A stretch of DNA of 64,000 nt from contig NC_064436.1 in NCBI RefSeq assembly GCF_023343835.1, positions 50,257,883 to 50,321,882 of the forward strand, given 5' to 3'. Under the pieces are notes generated by a model. That model had not been told where the DNA came from. It did no database searches and saw nothing but the letters and a program-made list of their open reading frames with translations. The translations under genes and the position numbers were made by a program. Below, one piece after another: positions 51,085 to 64,000 of this stretch (positions are counted from its first letter, which is position 1; each line of letters starts with the position of its first letter). The stretch is from Lagopus muta. Taxonomy: Eukaryota > Chordata > Aves > Galliformes > Phasianidae.

Positions 51085-52889
51085 CATTAATGTATTTTGA
51101 TAATTAAATATTCTAGCTATACTTGAAATGTATTCTATGAATCCCAAATTATTGACAAATTTTTGTTGGCTGGCAAAACGAATGCTGAATTCGCTGAGCT
51201 GCTGTCCAAAATCCCAGGGTTCGTGGTTTTAGCTAGAGGTAGGGATTTGAGATTCACTGCAGAGCTGAAGTCCTGGGCTTTTTCATCCAAAGATTCCCAC
51301 TGAAAGAGTGGAGCTTCAACAGTGGGAAACTCCCGGGGATGAGCACACCTGGGTCAGGACTCTTGGTTCCACTGGCTTCCATGTCCCTCATCACTCTGTT
51401 GGCGTTCAGCCAGAACGTGTCAAGCCAGAGGTAATTTTGATAAAAAACAGTTTGTGTTCTACCAATTAATGTTTTCTGACAAGCGTCAGAACGTTTCCAG
51501 TGAGTTTAATTGCTGAGTAACAGGAGCCATAATATTTCACCGAGTATTTCTACAACAATAGGATATATTTGGGTCAAACTACAGCATGCATCTTCAGTGC
51601 TAAATTAATATCCTCTCTGCTATTGTTAGTTCAGGCAGCTCATAGCTAGCTGAGACACAAAGAAGCTAATATTAAAAATTACTTAGCAGTTGCTAAAGCA
51701 GCCATTGAATTGGTAATATGTCATGTAATTATCTTGATTACTTGAGGAGGCACTTTTACCATCTATTCAAGCTACATATTTTACAAATATATAGAAAGTC
51801 ACTGCACTATGACTTTGGTCTGATTTACTTGTCTTTATCTTGAATTAGATGCAAGTTTTATGAGAAAAGGAACCTTAAAATGTCCAACAGAAATATTCAG
51901 AACGTGCTGGTATTCAGAATACAGATTATGTACAAGGAGAATTCTCAATTGAATTAATTATAAATGATGTAGACAATGACTCAAATATGTATTTTCTTGA
52001 GGCATCTAAAATCAGACTTTTAATATTTCTACAGAAGCAAGCTTTAGGTTTTCCAAGGAATTCAGCTGAAGTTCCATATTGTGTTATCACTGCCATATAG
52101 ATTATCTTTGCTTCACCTACCTGGACACCACAAATTGTTGGTGACAACGTCCATAGCTCCTGCTCTGATCCCATGCTAGATTATTTTAAAATAGAGATAG
52201 CAGTGTTTCAGAATTGCCTCCTGTAGAAGTGATTATGCTGTGGGAGCATAGCCTGACATAATAGCATAGCTTCTTTACTATATTGCTGGAAGGATAAGAT
52301 TTTAAACACCTGTTCAGATATGAATGATACATTTACTTCTCATATCTCTACACTGAAAACTCATTTTGCTCCAAAGATAAAAATAGTTCTTTCTGCCAAA
52401 TCCCTGAACACTTTCATTTCCACCCAGGAACCTGTTGACCTCTCAGAAGGAACCAGTACCTCCCAAACTCTAATCAGCTGCTTCCAGGTGGAACAGGTTC
52501 ATGCACTGGAGCAAGTTTTTTGGAGAAGGTGGTTCTACTAAAACTACATAAATACCCTGCTTGCTACTCTGTAAAACTGCCCCGAATATATCAGTGTTTA
52601 GAGCAGATACCTACTGAGTAGTTATAGCCTGCCTGTGTAGAGAAAAAGTTATTCAGACTTTTTACAGAAAGTATGTTGTTCTTGTCAAGAAGTTATGAAG
52701 TAAGATGGGAAAGATTTATTAATTACCTAGAGGGAAAGTCACAAATATGCTGCATGAAGATCCAGCTGTTAGTTTGAACTTAGTTTTCATTCACTGTGTC
52801 ATATTTTTCACTGTATGTTTGGATGAATCCAAGTTCAGTGTGCAGGTAATACCATGTGCTCCAGTAGATACATATCAATTTGGAATTGT

Positions 52890-53175
52890 GGTATAAAGTC
52901 ATAGATTATCCCAAGTTGGAAAGGTTGTGCAAGAATCATCAAGTTCAACTCCTGAGTCTGCACAGGACCACCCAAAAATCAGGCCATGTATCTGAGAATA
53001 TTGTCCAGATGCTTCTTGTGCTCTGGCAGCTCAGTGCCATGACAACTTCCCTGGTATCCAATCTGACCCTTCCCTGTCAGAGCTTCATGCAGTTCCCTTG
53101 GGTTCTATTGCTGGACACCACAGAGTGAGTAGATCAGTGACTGTCTCTCTCCTCCTTTTCATGAGGAAGCCATAA
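52890..53175 (-). mobile_element. Older CR1-type LINE fragment
   Basis: Starts GTCATAGATTATCCCAAGTTGGAAAGG and CATCAAGTTCAACTCCTG. It continues through TTGTCCAGATGCTTCTTGTGCTCTGGCAG, GTGCCATGACAACTTCCCTGG and CAGTTCCCTTGGGTTCTATTGCTGG, the reverse order of a CR1 subfamily 3' region. More diverged than the copies near 36 kb. Confidence 0.88.
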
Positions 53176-55968
53176 CCTTATCAGCCCACCAATCAGCTAG
53201 CCTGTTTGGCCCCATCTTCACAGTGATATTTGAATACTGAGGCCTATACCACAGATGCAGACAAGTTAATTGCCTGTATCTTGTAATGGTCTATTGATGT
53301 TTAACAGATAAAGCGCCCCTTAAGCTGAAGATGGAGCATGCAGCTATTCTGTTTTTATTTCAATGCAATTGATATGCAAGGAAAGAATATAAATACAAGC
53401 TACCTATAAACCAGTACTCTTGATGCATGCCCTGGTAGTTCACTGCTGTCTGAAGTAGAAGATCAGATCTGATGTTGTAAGGGTTCAAGAGTAAGGTTTG
53501 CTAAGTCACACCTACTGGTGAGTTCAGCTGCAGCTGTTAGCAATAATGAATAAACGGGCTCCATTGGCAATCTCTCTAATGCTTCTGAATTAATTGAACA
53601 CACCTTTTTATGGGCTTGGGGATTGATGGGCATGGGATAGAAATGCATGGTCATGTGGTTTTTCCTTAGTTCATGGTCAGAGGTCAGCTGTGGGGAAAAT
53701 TGCATAGTACGAGTGAAAGTGTGTTTTTTGAACTTATATTAGAATAAGTTCTGCGTGTAACAGGCCTGACTGAGTCATCTACAAATAATGTGAAAATGCT
53801 TGCTAAGAGTTTCACTCAGTTTTAGAAATAATTCATACTCTGTAGTCCAGAGATTTAACAAGCTACAAGAACACTTAAATTTCCTAAGAATGTCTTTCCT
53901 GATATCATGTAAAAGTTTTCATGTTGAAGCTCAAGCTCTTTTTTTCTGTATTTGAAATCAGTTTTGAGTGCCAATTTTGTTTAAGTCAGAAAGCTCTTCA
54001 GAAGACAGCTAACTCACCAACATTTTTCCTATTGTTAAGTTAAATCATACTCTGCAAACTTTCTGTGAGTAATTAACTCCAGAACTTACTGTGCTGCTTA
54101 AATGAGGCCTGTAGTAGTGCAAATAATTTTGCTTTCTATGAGCAGGTTAATTCATTTTCTATGCTGTGACACATACTTATAGAGGAAATCATTCTTCAAT
54201 GTCATTTTAGCAACAATGTTTTGTATGTCCATATGCCTCTTCTGAGATGGAGCTGGTAATCCATTGCATTAAAGATTTAAATACCACTTTGATGCTAAAA
54301 CATTTTTCTTAGTTCCATAAGTATCTGGCACTTGTTCTAAATTGAAGTGAGATGTACTGTTTAATATGACATAGTGAGCTCTGAACTCACAACCAATGAG
54401 CAATGTCAAACCCTGACTTTTTCCAAGCAATTAATTTGATAAATGTTCTTTAATGCAATGTGTAGGCCTATTAAAATACCTGTCAACACTGCAGAGGCCC
54501 AGCATAAATTTTTCATTTCTATAGATTGGTCTTTCAGAGATAATGGATAACTTCTAAGATTTTATTTCAGAAACTTCTAGCAGAGCTAATCTCAGCAAAA
54601 CATTGAACGCAGTGCTATGTAGTTCTAGAGCTTATCTGAGCATTTATCCCATTTCTGTCTTGTCCCAAATCCCTAACTACACTGACCTCTGCAAGGGCTG
54701 AATCTTTAGGATTACCTGAAAGGGGATTAAAGATAAACCAGTAGCTGAATTTCCACTTAGCCAACATGTAGCACTCAACCAACCTTCTTTTGAGAGGTTC
54801 TCATTAATCTCAGTGAGTGCTGAAGCATCTCATCTCTTTCTCTTTCCGAAAGTACACTAAGCCTTGCTCTTCTCCATTACTCCATTATCTGGAAGTGAGG
54901 GGAATATGATGGGAAAACTTCTTTCATATTTCTTGGGATGTGATTTGTCCAGTCACCAGAGGATATTCATGTCTCAAGCCTCTTAGGATTAAATACGATG
55001 TCAACAGAAGCAGTATCATTGTGGTAATTGTATTTACATACTAATGAATGCACAGTGCTCTTGCTTCATGGTAAAATTGAAGCTACATTTTAATTTAATT
55101 TGATCTGCTTGGTATTGGTCAGAGGAATAAATGTATCAGCTCTTCATCAAACAGAAATGTAGCAGAAATTAGTTTAATTGCATTTGAATGCACTGACTTT
55201 GTATTCATATGATTTTACCTGGATCAGAAATACATGGATTATGTTACTGTCTGCTGTCCTGTGTAAGGTGTAAGGACAAATTGGATTAAGGTAATGTATG
55301 TAAAATACAAGACAAATGTTATTTCAAATACAGGCTGATATTTATTGAGACACTGCAGAGTCACCATTAGATTTAATTCAATATAAAGGACATTATAGAA
55401 GCAGCAGCAGCAAATTTTGCAGTGCTGCTATTGCTGCTTTGGGGATTTTGTCAATGTTATGAAACTTTTAAGAAATCTTCAGAGCTTTTGCCAAAGAAAA
55501 GAAAATACTGGAGCTCTCAACTTATGGTGTTGAAAAGATGAAAACAAATAGGAATTGGCAACTTTTTACAAAGTAATCTTGTACTTCAGCTGAAAAGAGT
55601 GCTAATATATTTCAGCATGTGCTAAGCATGCTATATAAAAGTAATGTTGGCTTGTAATCTATTATATGTTAGGTATTATGGAGAGCAAATTGGAGGGGAG
55701 TTTACCAATGACTTCCTGTTAAATATTAGATCAGATAAAGAGAATATTTCAGATGTATCCATTTGACATGCTATGAATACAAAACCTATGGGGGCTGTTT
55801 TAATGTTATTCAGTTGTTTATCATCTGCTTAGAATACAAGACATCACCTCAACAAGTATTACCATCTGTCAGTTCTAGGTATGCTTCCACATGGAGATTC
55901 ATGAAGCTCATACCATCTGGAAATACTGTAACCTTGGCCTTCGTGGAAGTTTCTAGATAAGTTTTTTC

Positions 55969-55973
<5 letters not shown>

Positions 55974-56008
<35 letters not shown>
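55974..56008 (+). repeat. T35 homopolymer
   Basis: Thirty-five uninterrupted T after CTTTAC, ending before AGTGACAAT, in the upstream flank. Confidence 0.95.
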
Positions 56009-56010
<2 letters not shown>

Positions 56011-58904
56011 TGACAATAAAACATTTGCTGATATGACAGAAAGGACATGTTACTAAGTGCATACTCTCAAATGAATAAATGCAAACAACAATATGTATGG
56101 CATGCCTTTTTCCGGCAGATGAAACAACTTCTTGCTATTTAATTGGCCATGAGGTCAAAGCTTTTCCTCCAGACTTATTTTCTGATGCAAGTTGACCAGA
56201 TGCATGTCTGGCATTGATACACGCGTGTAATGCTTGGTAGATGTCTAGAGATGTATCTTCAGACTGTGCCAATGCTGCTGGTATTGTATATTATTGATCT
56301 GATATTAATAGAGCTGGAAGAAGACAATACATATGTGAAATTAACTTGTGACCGTTGTTATAAATTGAAAGAATTGCCCCAAAAGTCCTCGTTTTGAAGA
56401 AAATTGAACAGTACCTAATCTTTTGCTGCCAGTCCCTGCTGAAAATGGGATTAGAACATTTGTTGTGTCCTGTCCTGCCTCTAGTTGGAAATTCTGGACA
56501 ATGGAATAACTGGATACATTAATGTATACTAAACACTATAGACTGATCTACAAGTTCTTTTGTTGTTAGATATTCATTATTTTTAATGCAATTAAAATGA
56601 TCTGTAAATACATCATGCAATGATTTTCTGTCAGAATTTTTTCTGGAGGAATGATGGAAACTGAGCAGCTGTAATGGATTGTCAGCACAGCATTTGAATG
56701 CTAGCCAGCTGACAAAATTGACAACACAATGGTAAGTATCGTTGATAATAGTTGTTTCCTTTGGGGAAATCTATAATGAATAGTTTAGGTAGGATTTTTG
56801 TATATTAGTTTTCTAAGAATGAGAACTCTAACTTAAAGGAGTAATTTGGGTAGTTGCTTTTGATGAGAGAAAACATCTCAGAAAATACTTCCTCAGGCTG
56901 TATGTCCCAGCCTGAGAGAGTGGAGTGTATATGACTTGAGTAGCTGGTTAAACGTACCCACTTCTCCCCATAGTTTGTGAGAAGAAACCTGGGTAGCTAG
57001 TTTAGATTAGATCTGAATTTGAAGAATTGAAGTGTGAGGACACGAATCTTTTTGTCTTTAAATTGTATTTGAACATAGGTGTGAATTTTCACAATTCTAA
57101 GATCTTGTGGGAAATGTGGGAATGAGATACACATGAACAAAATATTCCTGCTGATTTTGTAGCCTCCCACTTGTATCAGGGGGAGACAGTGGGAAAAAGT
57201 ATGTCCAAATTTTTGAGGACATTTTGCACCTTGGAAATGATGATGTTTTGTTACTTCATGAAGAGTCTGTAAACTTTATAGCTAACAGATATCTCTAAAA
57301 CATGATTGAGGCCAGAGAGTATCTGAGGAGAACTATCTCTTGTGAGATTTCGATTCCTTATCTTTCGCCTAGTGAAGTACTTCACAATTTAATTTTAAAT
57401 TTCTCGGCCTGTGAGGGGGAACACTGATAGGAACCGCAGTGAGATATGGTGCTCTGTGTGTGTTTTAATCTCCCACATGCCTTTCGAAGGCAGATTAATA
57501 ATTTCCATGATCATTTACATTAATAAAATTCTGGAAAAACATGTTGGGGAATGATTTCTCTCTTTTTCATAGCAGTTCTTGACATCTGAAGAATTTCTTT
57601 GGTAACTGTAGCAGAAAAATCACATAGGAAACAATAGAAGCACAGCGGAATTGGCACTGATAAACCAGATGCAGTGACTGCAAGAGTTGTGTCTGTGTGA
57701 TTGTGCTGTGTCTCATTAGATCTTAACACTCATCCTGTTTCTGTGACCTCCACTGACATTGCTCATAGCACATTATTAGTTTTTATGTTACTGTGGTGAA
57801 ATGTATGGCCTTAGAAAAGTTATTTAAAACACAGCATGCAGCTTGCAGTTTTTAATCTATTCTTAGACTATTTAAATCTTTCATTACTTTGAACACTAGC
57901 AGTATTAAAGAAAGTCGATGCATTTTATTTGTGGTGATGTGCCTCATTTTAATTTTCTTATTTCTAAGAATAAGGTCCGCAGTATATGTTTGTTTAGCAA
58001 ATTATGAAGGATTTTAATGGTATTCTTAGTCTTATTGCACTTCAGAGGCTTCTCATTATGACTGGAGTCAACATACACATGTCCTTGGCTATTCAAATAA
58101 ATGAATGTGTAGGCTGGAATAATCTGCACGTGGATGAAAAAGAGAGGAAGGTTAAAAGCTAAATGAGACTGCTCAGAAGATTTACAATCAGCTGTGAAAG
58201 ATGTTTCCCTGCACTAAAGCTAATCGAGATAGTGAATTTTCATGTTTGTCTTGTATTACAGAGGAAATTGAATCAGACCTCTCCGGGGGATTCCTTTATT
58301 ATTTGGTATTCACACGCTGGCACCCACACTTTCTCAGCTGCCTGCAATAAGATAACGTCAATGCACATATGGTAACGAGGCTTCCTGCAAGGAAGTGAAG
58401 AAGCAACGTTTCCCAACAACCCCCAAATGGATGTTATCTAATGGAAAGGGTTTCAGCACTTCATTATCAAATGTGTTCCTTTCCTGTCTGTTGGGTGATC
58501 CAGTTTTGTCAGCTACAAGGGACAGATTTGGGTTTTAAAATGCCTTGTGGGCTGTGTTTGGTTCTTACTGCTGAAAGTGGGAGAAGTGACACAGAGCTGA
58601 CTTGCACTGCTGGGATATGGATAGAGCCATATGTATGCCTAGGTATGAGAGGTGAAGGCTTCCCTCCTATAACACCTGTCACACTGAGCTGTGAGGTCTA
58701 CCATGGCTGGAGAGGTAGGAGGCATTTGTGTTCAAACCAAGCTCATGGGGCAAGATGCCTTCCTTCTCCTTGGGTATGAGTGAGCAAGCCAGGGCTGCTA
58801 GATGGACCACAGTTATTAGGACCATGTACTTTTAAATCAAGGAGAACTAGAAAACATACACGACACTGTGTCCTTGAGATATAAGCCTGTTTTCTACTGT
58901 TGTC

Positions 58905-58932
58905 TTTTTTTTTTTTTTTTTTTTTTTTTTTT
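58905..58932 (+). repeat. T28 homopolymer
   Basis: Twenty-eight uninterrupted T after TGTTGTC, ending before GAGAAG, in the upstream flank. Confidence 0.95.
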
Positions 58933-61900
58933 GAGAAGTACACAAATTAACAAGAGATCTTTATAAGAGCCTTGCTCTGGCTGAAGGAAGAGAATACAAA
59001 ACCATAATTCAGCTGAAATTTCAGTGCAGAGATCCAACTACAGTTAAATCTGTCTCGGGTCATTTAATTTAAAAGTTATTCTTGGTTTGGATTAACTTGA
59101 CCCAATACTATAACATCATGTTTTGGTCGTTAAGACTTATTCCATCAATTCTTTTCTAGAACCTCAAGTTTAATAAATTACATGCCAGTCATTCAGTTTT
59201 CAGGAGTTACAAAAAGTTTTAATTGGCAAAAAAAAAAGACTATTCAGCAATTTCTGGCACATGGAAACATCACAAGTTAACTGTCCTGCTTTTATTAGAT
59301 CAAGGATAGATAATTAAGATTTTTTTTCCCCAAAAAAAGAATGTGAAATAGTGTTTTATTAAATATTTTCCAGATTACATCAAACTACAGTTTTCTTAGA
59401 TCATCTAAGAACAGAAAAAAAGAAAAAAAGGCCAAAAAACCCACAAGCACCTGCCCCTAGCAGCAAAAAAAACAGACGAACAACAACAACAAAAAAGGCA
59501 ACTTTATCACATATAGTTACTTAATACAAGCATTTTTTTCTTTTTAAAGTAATGCCATTAGCCTTCTCCATTGTAAATCACCTATCAAAAATTGGCAGTT
59601 TCAATAGAATGCATGCAGTCCTTGCTACCCCACAGCGGAGATATTCCCAGGTGGGCCTGGGAACACGAGGCCCTCCACAGCTGGGTGGGTGAGATGGCTC
59701 TTGAACCCAGGAGCAATGAGAGGAAGGCTTTACTGTTGCTTCAGTGGCTTGCTGAGTATTGCCTTGTGTTCTCTGACTCTCTTGCAGTAACAAAGGTAAA
59801 GTTTGCTGTCTCTTTTTTGATGGGACAGGAGCTTCCATCTGCTTATTACATGTGCAGTGAAGAAGAGCATGGTAAGCAGGTGCTTACTTACTGATCCCTC
59901 AAGCACCTGGGGAAAATAGAGTAGACAGAAATTCCTTCGTAGGGACTATGTATTTCTTACTGAGAAAACCCCTAGGAGAAATCCCCCATTCTTTTATTTT
60001 TTTAAGGCTCTTGAGGACGTGGTCATGTTTATATTGCTGTTGTATGCATCAGAATGTTCTGGTAAATTATGTTGTATGACTCTATGCTCCCCACCGTCCC
60101 CCTCAGCCAGTCTGCTTCATGTGTAGCCTTGCTCAGGTAGACAGTGAGCACAGTACAGATAAAAATACAAGTCTCTTGAAGACAGATAAGAACTACAAAT
60201 CTGTCTGAAGCTGGGTGCTGAAAGAACTGATGGCAGGCTGATGGCAGACACCTGGTTCAACAGCTGAGGTCCATTAGAGCAGCTGCTACTACCAGTATGA
60301 ATCAACCATTTTACCTCATAAATAGTGAGCAGGCCCAGGGGGTCCTGGGACCTTATGCAGGACAGGCTGCTGTGTGATGGGAGCTCCTCTTAAGTAAAGA
60401 TGGCTCTTGAAGTTATGCCTGCTTTGGTGCTGTGTGATGCCTTGCTGATACAAACCTTTGGTAAGTGACTAAAAGTCAGTTAAGTTTTGTTAGCTTTACT
60501 ATGGTTATGTCTTATATGTCTTATCTTGGTTGTGCTTATGTAATTGCTTAGGTACAAACTAATGACCAAGTCTGTGTGTGGAAGTGGTTTCAGCTGCACC
60601 TGGGCTCTTTACCTCTGTGAAATTTAGAAAGCAAATGGAGTTTGCTTCCATTTTCTTGTTTCTTAGTGGGAGGGTCTCCTGCGTGTCTTTACCACAGTTC
60701 TTTATGTGGTGATTAACCAAGTGTACCTTGCTGTTTTGAATGTTGTTAATTTGATGCCTTATTTGTGGTTAAGCCTTGTATGGTTACTGCTATATCAACA
60801 AATGGATTCTTTCTTATGTTTTACAAGTGAAGTGTGGTTTTTCACTTTGAAAAGAGGAGGAGTATGCTGTGGGTGTCCCTACTTCTTGGAGACTTACAGT
60901 ATTGAGGGGAATAAGCTGACAGTACGTCAGTGATAAAATAACATCTGACTCAGATAAACTGAGAGGCAGTACTTTACTCCATAAAGAGTGGTTGGGGTGA
61001 TAAGTAGTTAAGTGTGCGGCTGTGTGAGGAAAAGAATCTGTAGCTTGTTGGTGGTAAGGGAGGTATCATTTACTGGATCCTGCTGAGAGACTTTCTGTGA
61101 AAAGAGAAGAAGTAGTAGGCTAGTATGGAGGCTTAAAATGGTGTTCCAGGACAAATATTTCATGATCTCCAACTTGAGAGAAGTTCTCTTTGTAATGCTG
61201 ATTCTCTGTAGGAAAACAACTATCTTCTATAAAGAGAATATTTGCTTTGTGGGTTTTGTGAAGTAGCTGCTTTTAGTAAAAAGAACCACCCAACTGCATA
61301 TCCGATATGTACCTTTATTGCTACAGGTATTGCCCTTGTTCAGACAGCTGAGTTTATGTTAATGTGAGTGAATCTATTTCTAAGTGTGCAATTCAGTCTA
61401 AGAAATTTGTTTGTTTTTAACAATAGCTGGAGGTGTAATAAGGTAGTCACGTGAACAGGCTTGCTTGTTTCATATTTCTCATATGCTTTTTGCTTGTATG
61501 TTCAGAACTTTCCTTTAAAGAATTTAAATTGTGGAAGTATTGGACAATATTCTCTTCTTACAACAACCTCATCTTCCTCTTCTTATTAGCCTATTCTCTT
61601 AATTTGCTGGAATCATGGTGACACGACCTTGAATGTCACCAATACTTCCAACGAGAATGGTTTGTATTTAAGTGAATTTGGCTCTGTGATATGTTAGCAG
61701 CTTCTTCACATGCCACGAGGGTCCTTCAGCAGGGGGAGGAGGTAAATGACAGGTAGAAGGAAGGTTTTTAAGCCCGCGGTTAGTGAGCACTAAGCTGTGC
61801 TAACTAGCCAGTTGTCCTCCTCATGACCAAGGAACAAAGCTTTTGCTTACTTCTCTGTATGGTTCTCCCAATTCAACATGTTTAATTTTGCTCTTACTTT

Positions 61901-64000
61901 TACACTGAAGTCTGGATTTCCTCTGAAGTAGGCATAGTAAGCCCTTCTCTAGTGTAAGTGCTGCGCTTGTCCTGTTTTCTCTGTGTCCTCCTCTGATTTA
62001 CTGAAGCTGATGGCTGCATCTTGGAACAGTGAGCAGAGAAAGTGATTTAAGGGATATGAGAAGAGATAACAACCTGCTGAGGAATGGCCTCTATTCTTGT
62101 ATTGAGAAGGTGCTTCATTGTGAGCTTGAACGAAACAATTACTCCCGTTCTGCACAGACAAATCTCTTTAAACTGCTCCTTAGAGGAAGAAGTGGACGCT
62201 TGGCAGAGGTTAAATGGTGTCCCCGGGAATATAATGGAAATGCTAATGTGCGTGGTAGCCATTATAAATGTTGCAAGTAGAACTTCCAGCTCCACCAAAC
62301 AAATCTTTGGTTGCATGTATGGTCTATGAATGCCCATCTCTTTCTTATGCCTTTTTCTCTATCTGCAGAATAGCTGGTATGGCTCACAGGTGTCTGAATT
62401 GAGGAATAATTAGCTTTCTTGCTGTAATAGCTTTCCTGGGTCTGACATATGTTGTTGATGTAACAGGATGGTGGGGAAACTTGTTTTGCAACAAGTGTGT
62501 TTAAAATTAGCCAGGTAATGATGCAAAGAAGTGTTGTCCCTAAATGATCGAAAATGCTTAAGTGGAAGACAGAACAAATGATTTCACAGTGAGAGAAGGA
62601 GAAAGATTACTGTTTAGATGTCATTATGTTTGCAAGGATCACTTTATGCTAAAGCTGCGTTGCATTAAACTGCATTTTGCAATTCCACCAGTAATGCAAA
62701 TATTTCTCAGCTTCTGTGCAACTTTTTCCTTGAAGTTGGAAAGTGCTCAAATGCTACTTACAGAAGTTTATTCTGAATGTGTGTGGTTTGTTTGTTTGTT
62801 TTTTAAATAAGTAAACCAAATTCAGTACGTTAAGGAACACAATGATGGTGACCTTTAGCACTTCGTTACCTGGTGTTGGAACAGGTTTTTATATGCATAG
62901 AAATTAAGGCTGAAGAACTATTATTTGTCGTTTTTCAGGGGAAATGTACTGTTTTGGGAGGTGATATAGAAAGATAGAGGAAGGCACTATGATATACTAC
63001 TAAATTCTTTTTTCAATAAACATCTTTGTATGGTTTTCAAACTTCACTGATGTTTAAAAACACCTGTCATAAAACTATATAGGATTTGTTGAAGGGGAAA
63101 AATTTTAGGCATAGTTTTTGTCTAATTGCTTTCTGGGGAAGGGTTTAGTACTTTCATAGATGCCTCTTTTCACTTCTCTGTTTCAAGGGAACCAATGACT
63201 TCAGAGTGTATTTCAGGCAGTATGGATTAACTGGAATAAAAATGGTTTGAAGACTTCAGCTTTAATGAGAACAAGCTCAAGAGCCTAAAATCAACCCTGT
63301 AGTTACTGACAACAGATATATTTTACAATTGTTTCAAAAGTACTTGATATAATTGTTTTAGTGGAGGAAACAGTCTTGGAGCTTGTCCTGGCTGGTTAAG
63401 TGGATGCTCAGTAGTCTGTTATCTCATGAAAGTTGTAGAGGGTCAAGTTCTCCAGTCAGGTTGCTGTCTTAAGACGAACAGGCTTAGCAAGCTCAAAAGC
63501 CAGAAGTGGTTCTCCTTCACCTCCTCTTCCCCTCCAGCAAGGGGGGAACCTTGATGAACCCCCCCACCCTTAACCATCAACTGAAGAACTGTGTGCCTTT
63601 TCCATCTGTGATGTGAGCTGTGACTGCTTGAGGGGGTCAGGTGGAAACATCAGATTCTTTTGGTGCCTCTGAAGCCAGACTGGAGTGGATTGGGTAGAAC
63701 CATGAAGTTCTGAGATATCTGTTTGAAAGCTAATGTTTATTTTCTCTGTTTAAGACAGTTTAGTTTATAATGAGATTTTTTTTTCGTGCTAAAAGAAATG
63801 AGTGACCAGGATGTACTATTCTCATCAAGCTGTTGCTGTAAGCCCGTCTTCAGCTTTTGTTTCTCTGGCCCAGGCTTCCAGCTGACCTGATGGAACTGTG
63901 GTAGTTCTTCCTAAGCTGACACAAACTGGAGTAAACTGAAAAAGCCTTTCATACCTATCCATCTTCCTATTCTTAGGAAATGCCTCATTTATTACCCCTA

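Larger units (their letters stand above)
34600..64000. other. Upstream flank of NWD2, no recognisable gene
   Basis: About 29 kb of AT-rich sequence with scattered CR1 fragments and long poly-T runs. Open frames are short, lack recognisable domains and change frame at random. A patch at about 35250-35600 is richer in GC and in CTGCAG-type words but has no convincing coding signal. In mammals the region upstream of NWD2 is, from memory, a large gene-poor interval, which fits. Non-coding RNAs and enhancers could be here but cannot be called from sequence alone. Confidence 0.65.

Noticed and set aside
1-64000. tRNA, rRNA, CRISPR, bacterial operons or phage modules
   Set aside because: No cloverleaf with A/B boxes, no regularly spaced repeats and no dense coding were seen. 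The open-frame pattern is that of vertebrate non-coding DNA.

Overview
The window looks like nuclear DNA of a bird, most likely a galliform such as chicken. The evidence is several truncated CR1-type LINE tails (in both orientations, some ending in the ATTCTATGATT-type tail), AT-rich and CpG-poor sequence, one sharp CpG island, and a vertebrate gene with spliceosomal introns. The exact species cannot be read from the sequence. There is no sign of operons, bacterial genes, phage or CRISPR.

The only gene I can support is on the minus strand. It is the 5' end of NWD2 (NACHT and WD repeat domain-containing protein 2). Three coding exons join in frame: exon 1 (33694-33844, ATG in a CpG island), exon 2 (15159-15247) and exon 3 (10250-10366). 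Together they give 357 nt, or 119 codons, with AG/GT splice sites and phases 1 and 0. The product reads through the conserved N-terminal block SANPED / YPKLREFCRENYGLEFQ / VIDLYWGVE. The rest of the gene, including the NACHT and WD40 parts, must lie beyond the left edge.

Layout: 1-10249 is the start of intron 3; 10367-15158 is intron 2; 15248-33693 is intron 1; about 33470-34600 is the CpG-island promoter, with a TATA-like box, a GC-box cluster and a 17-codon upstream ORF; 34600-64000 is upstream flank with no gene I can recognise. The introns and flank hold CR1 fragments, long poly-T runs (all the longest ones are T on the + strand), an AT-rich near-palindrome just upstream of exon 2, a G-quadruplex-type G-run and an unexplained ~115 bp direct duplication.

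I looked for a new biological system and did not find one. The most useful leads are the uORF and core promoter of NWD2, the AT palindrome beside the exon 2 acceptor, the possible tandem donor at exon 3, and one unusually long unexplained minus-strand ORF at 48213-48740.
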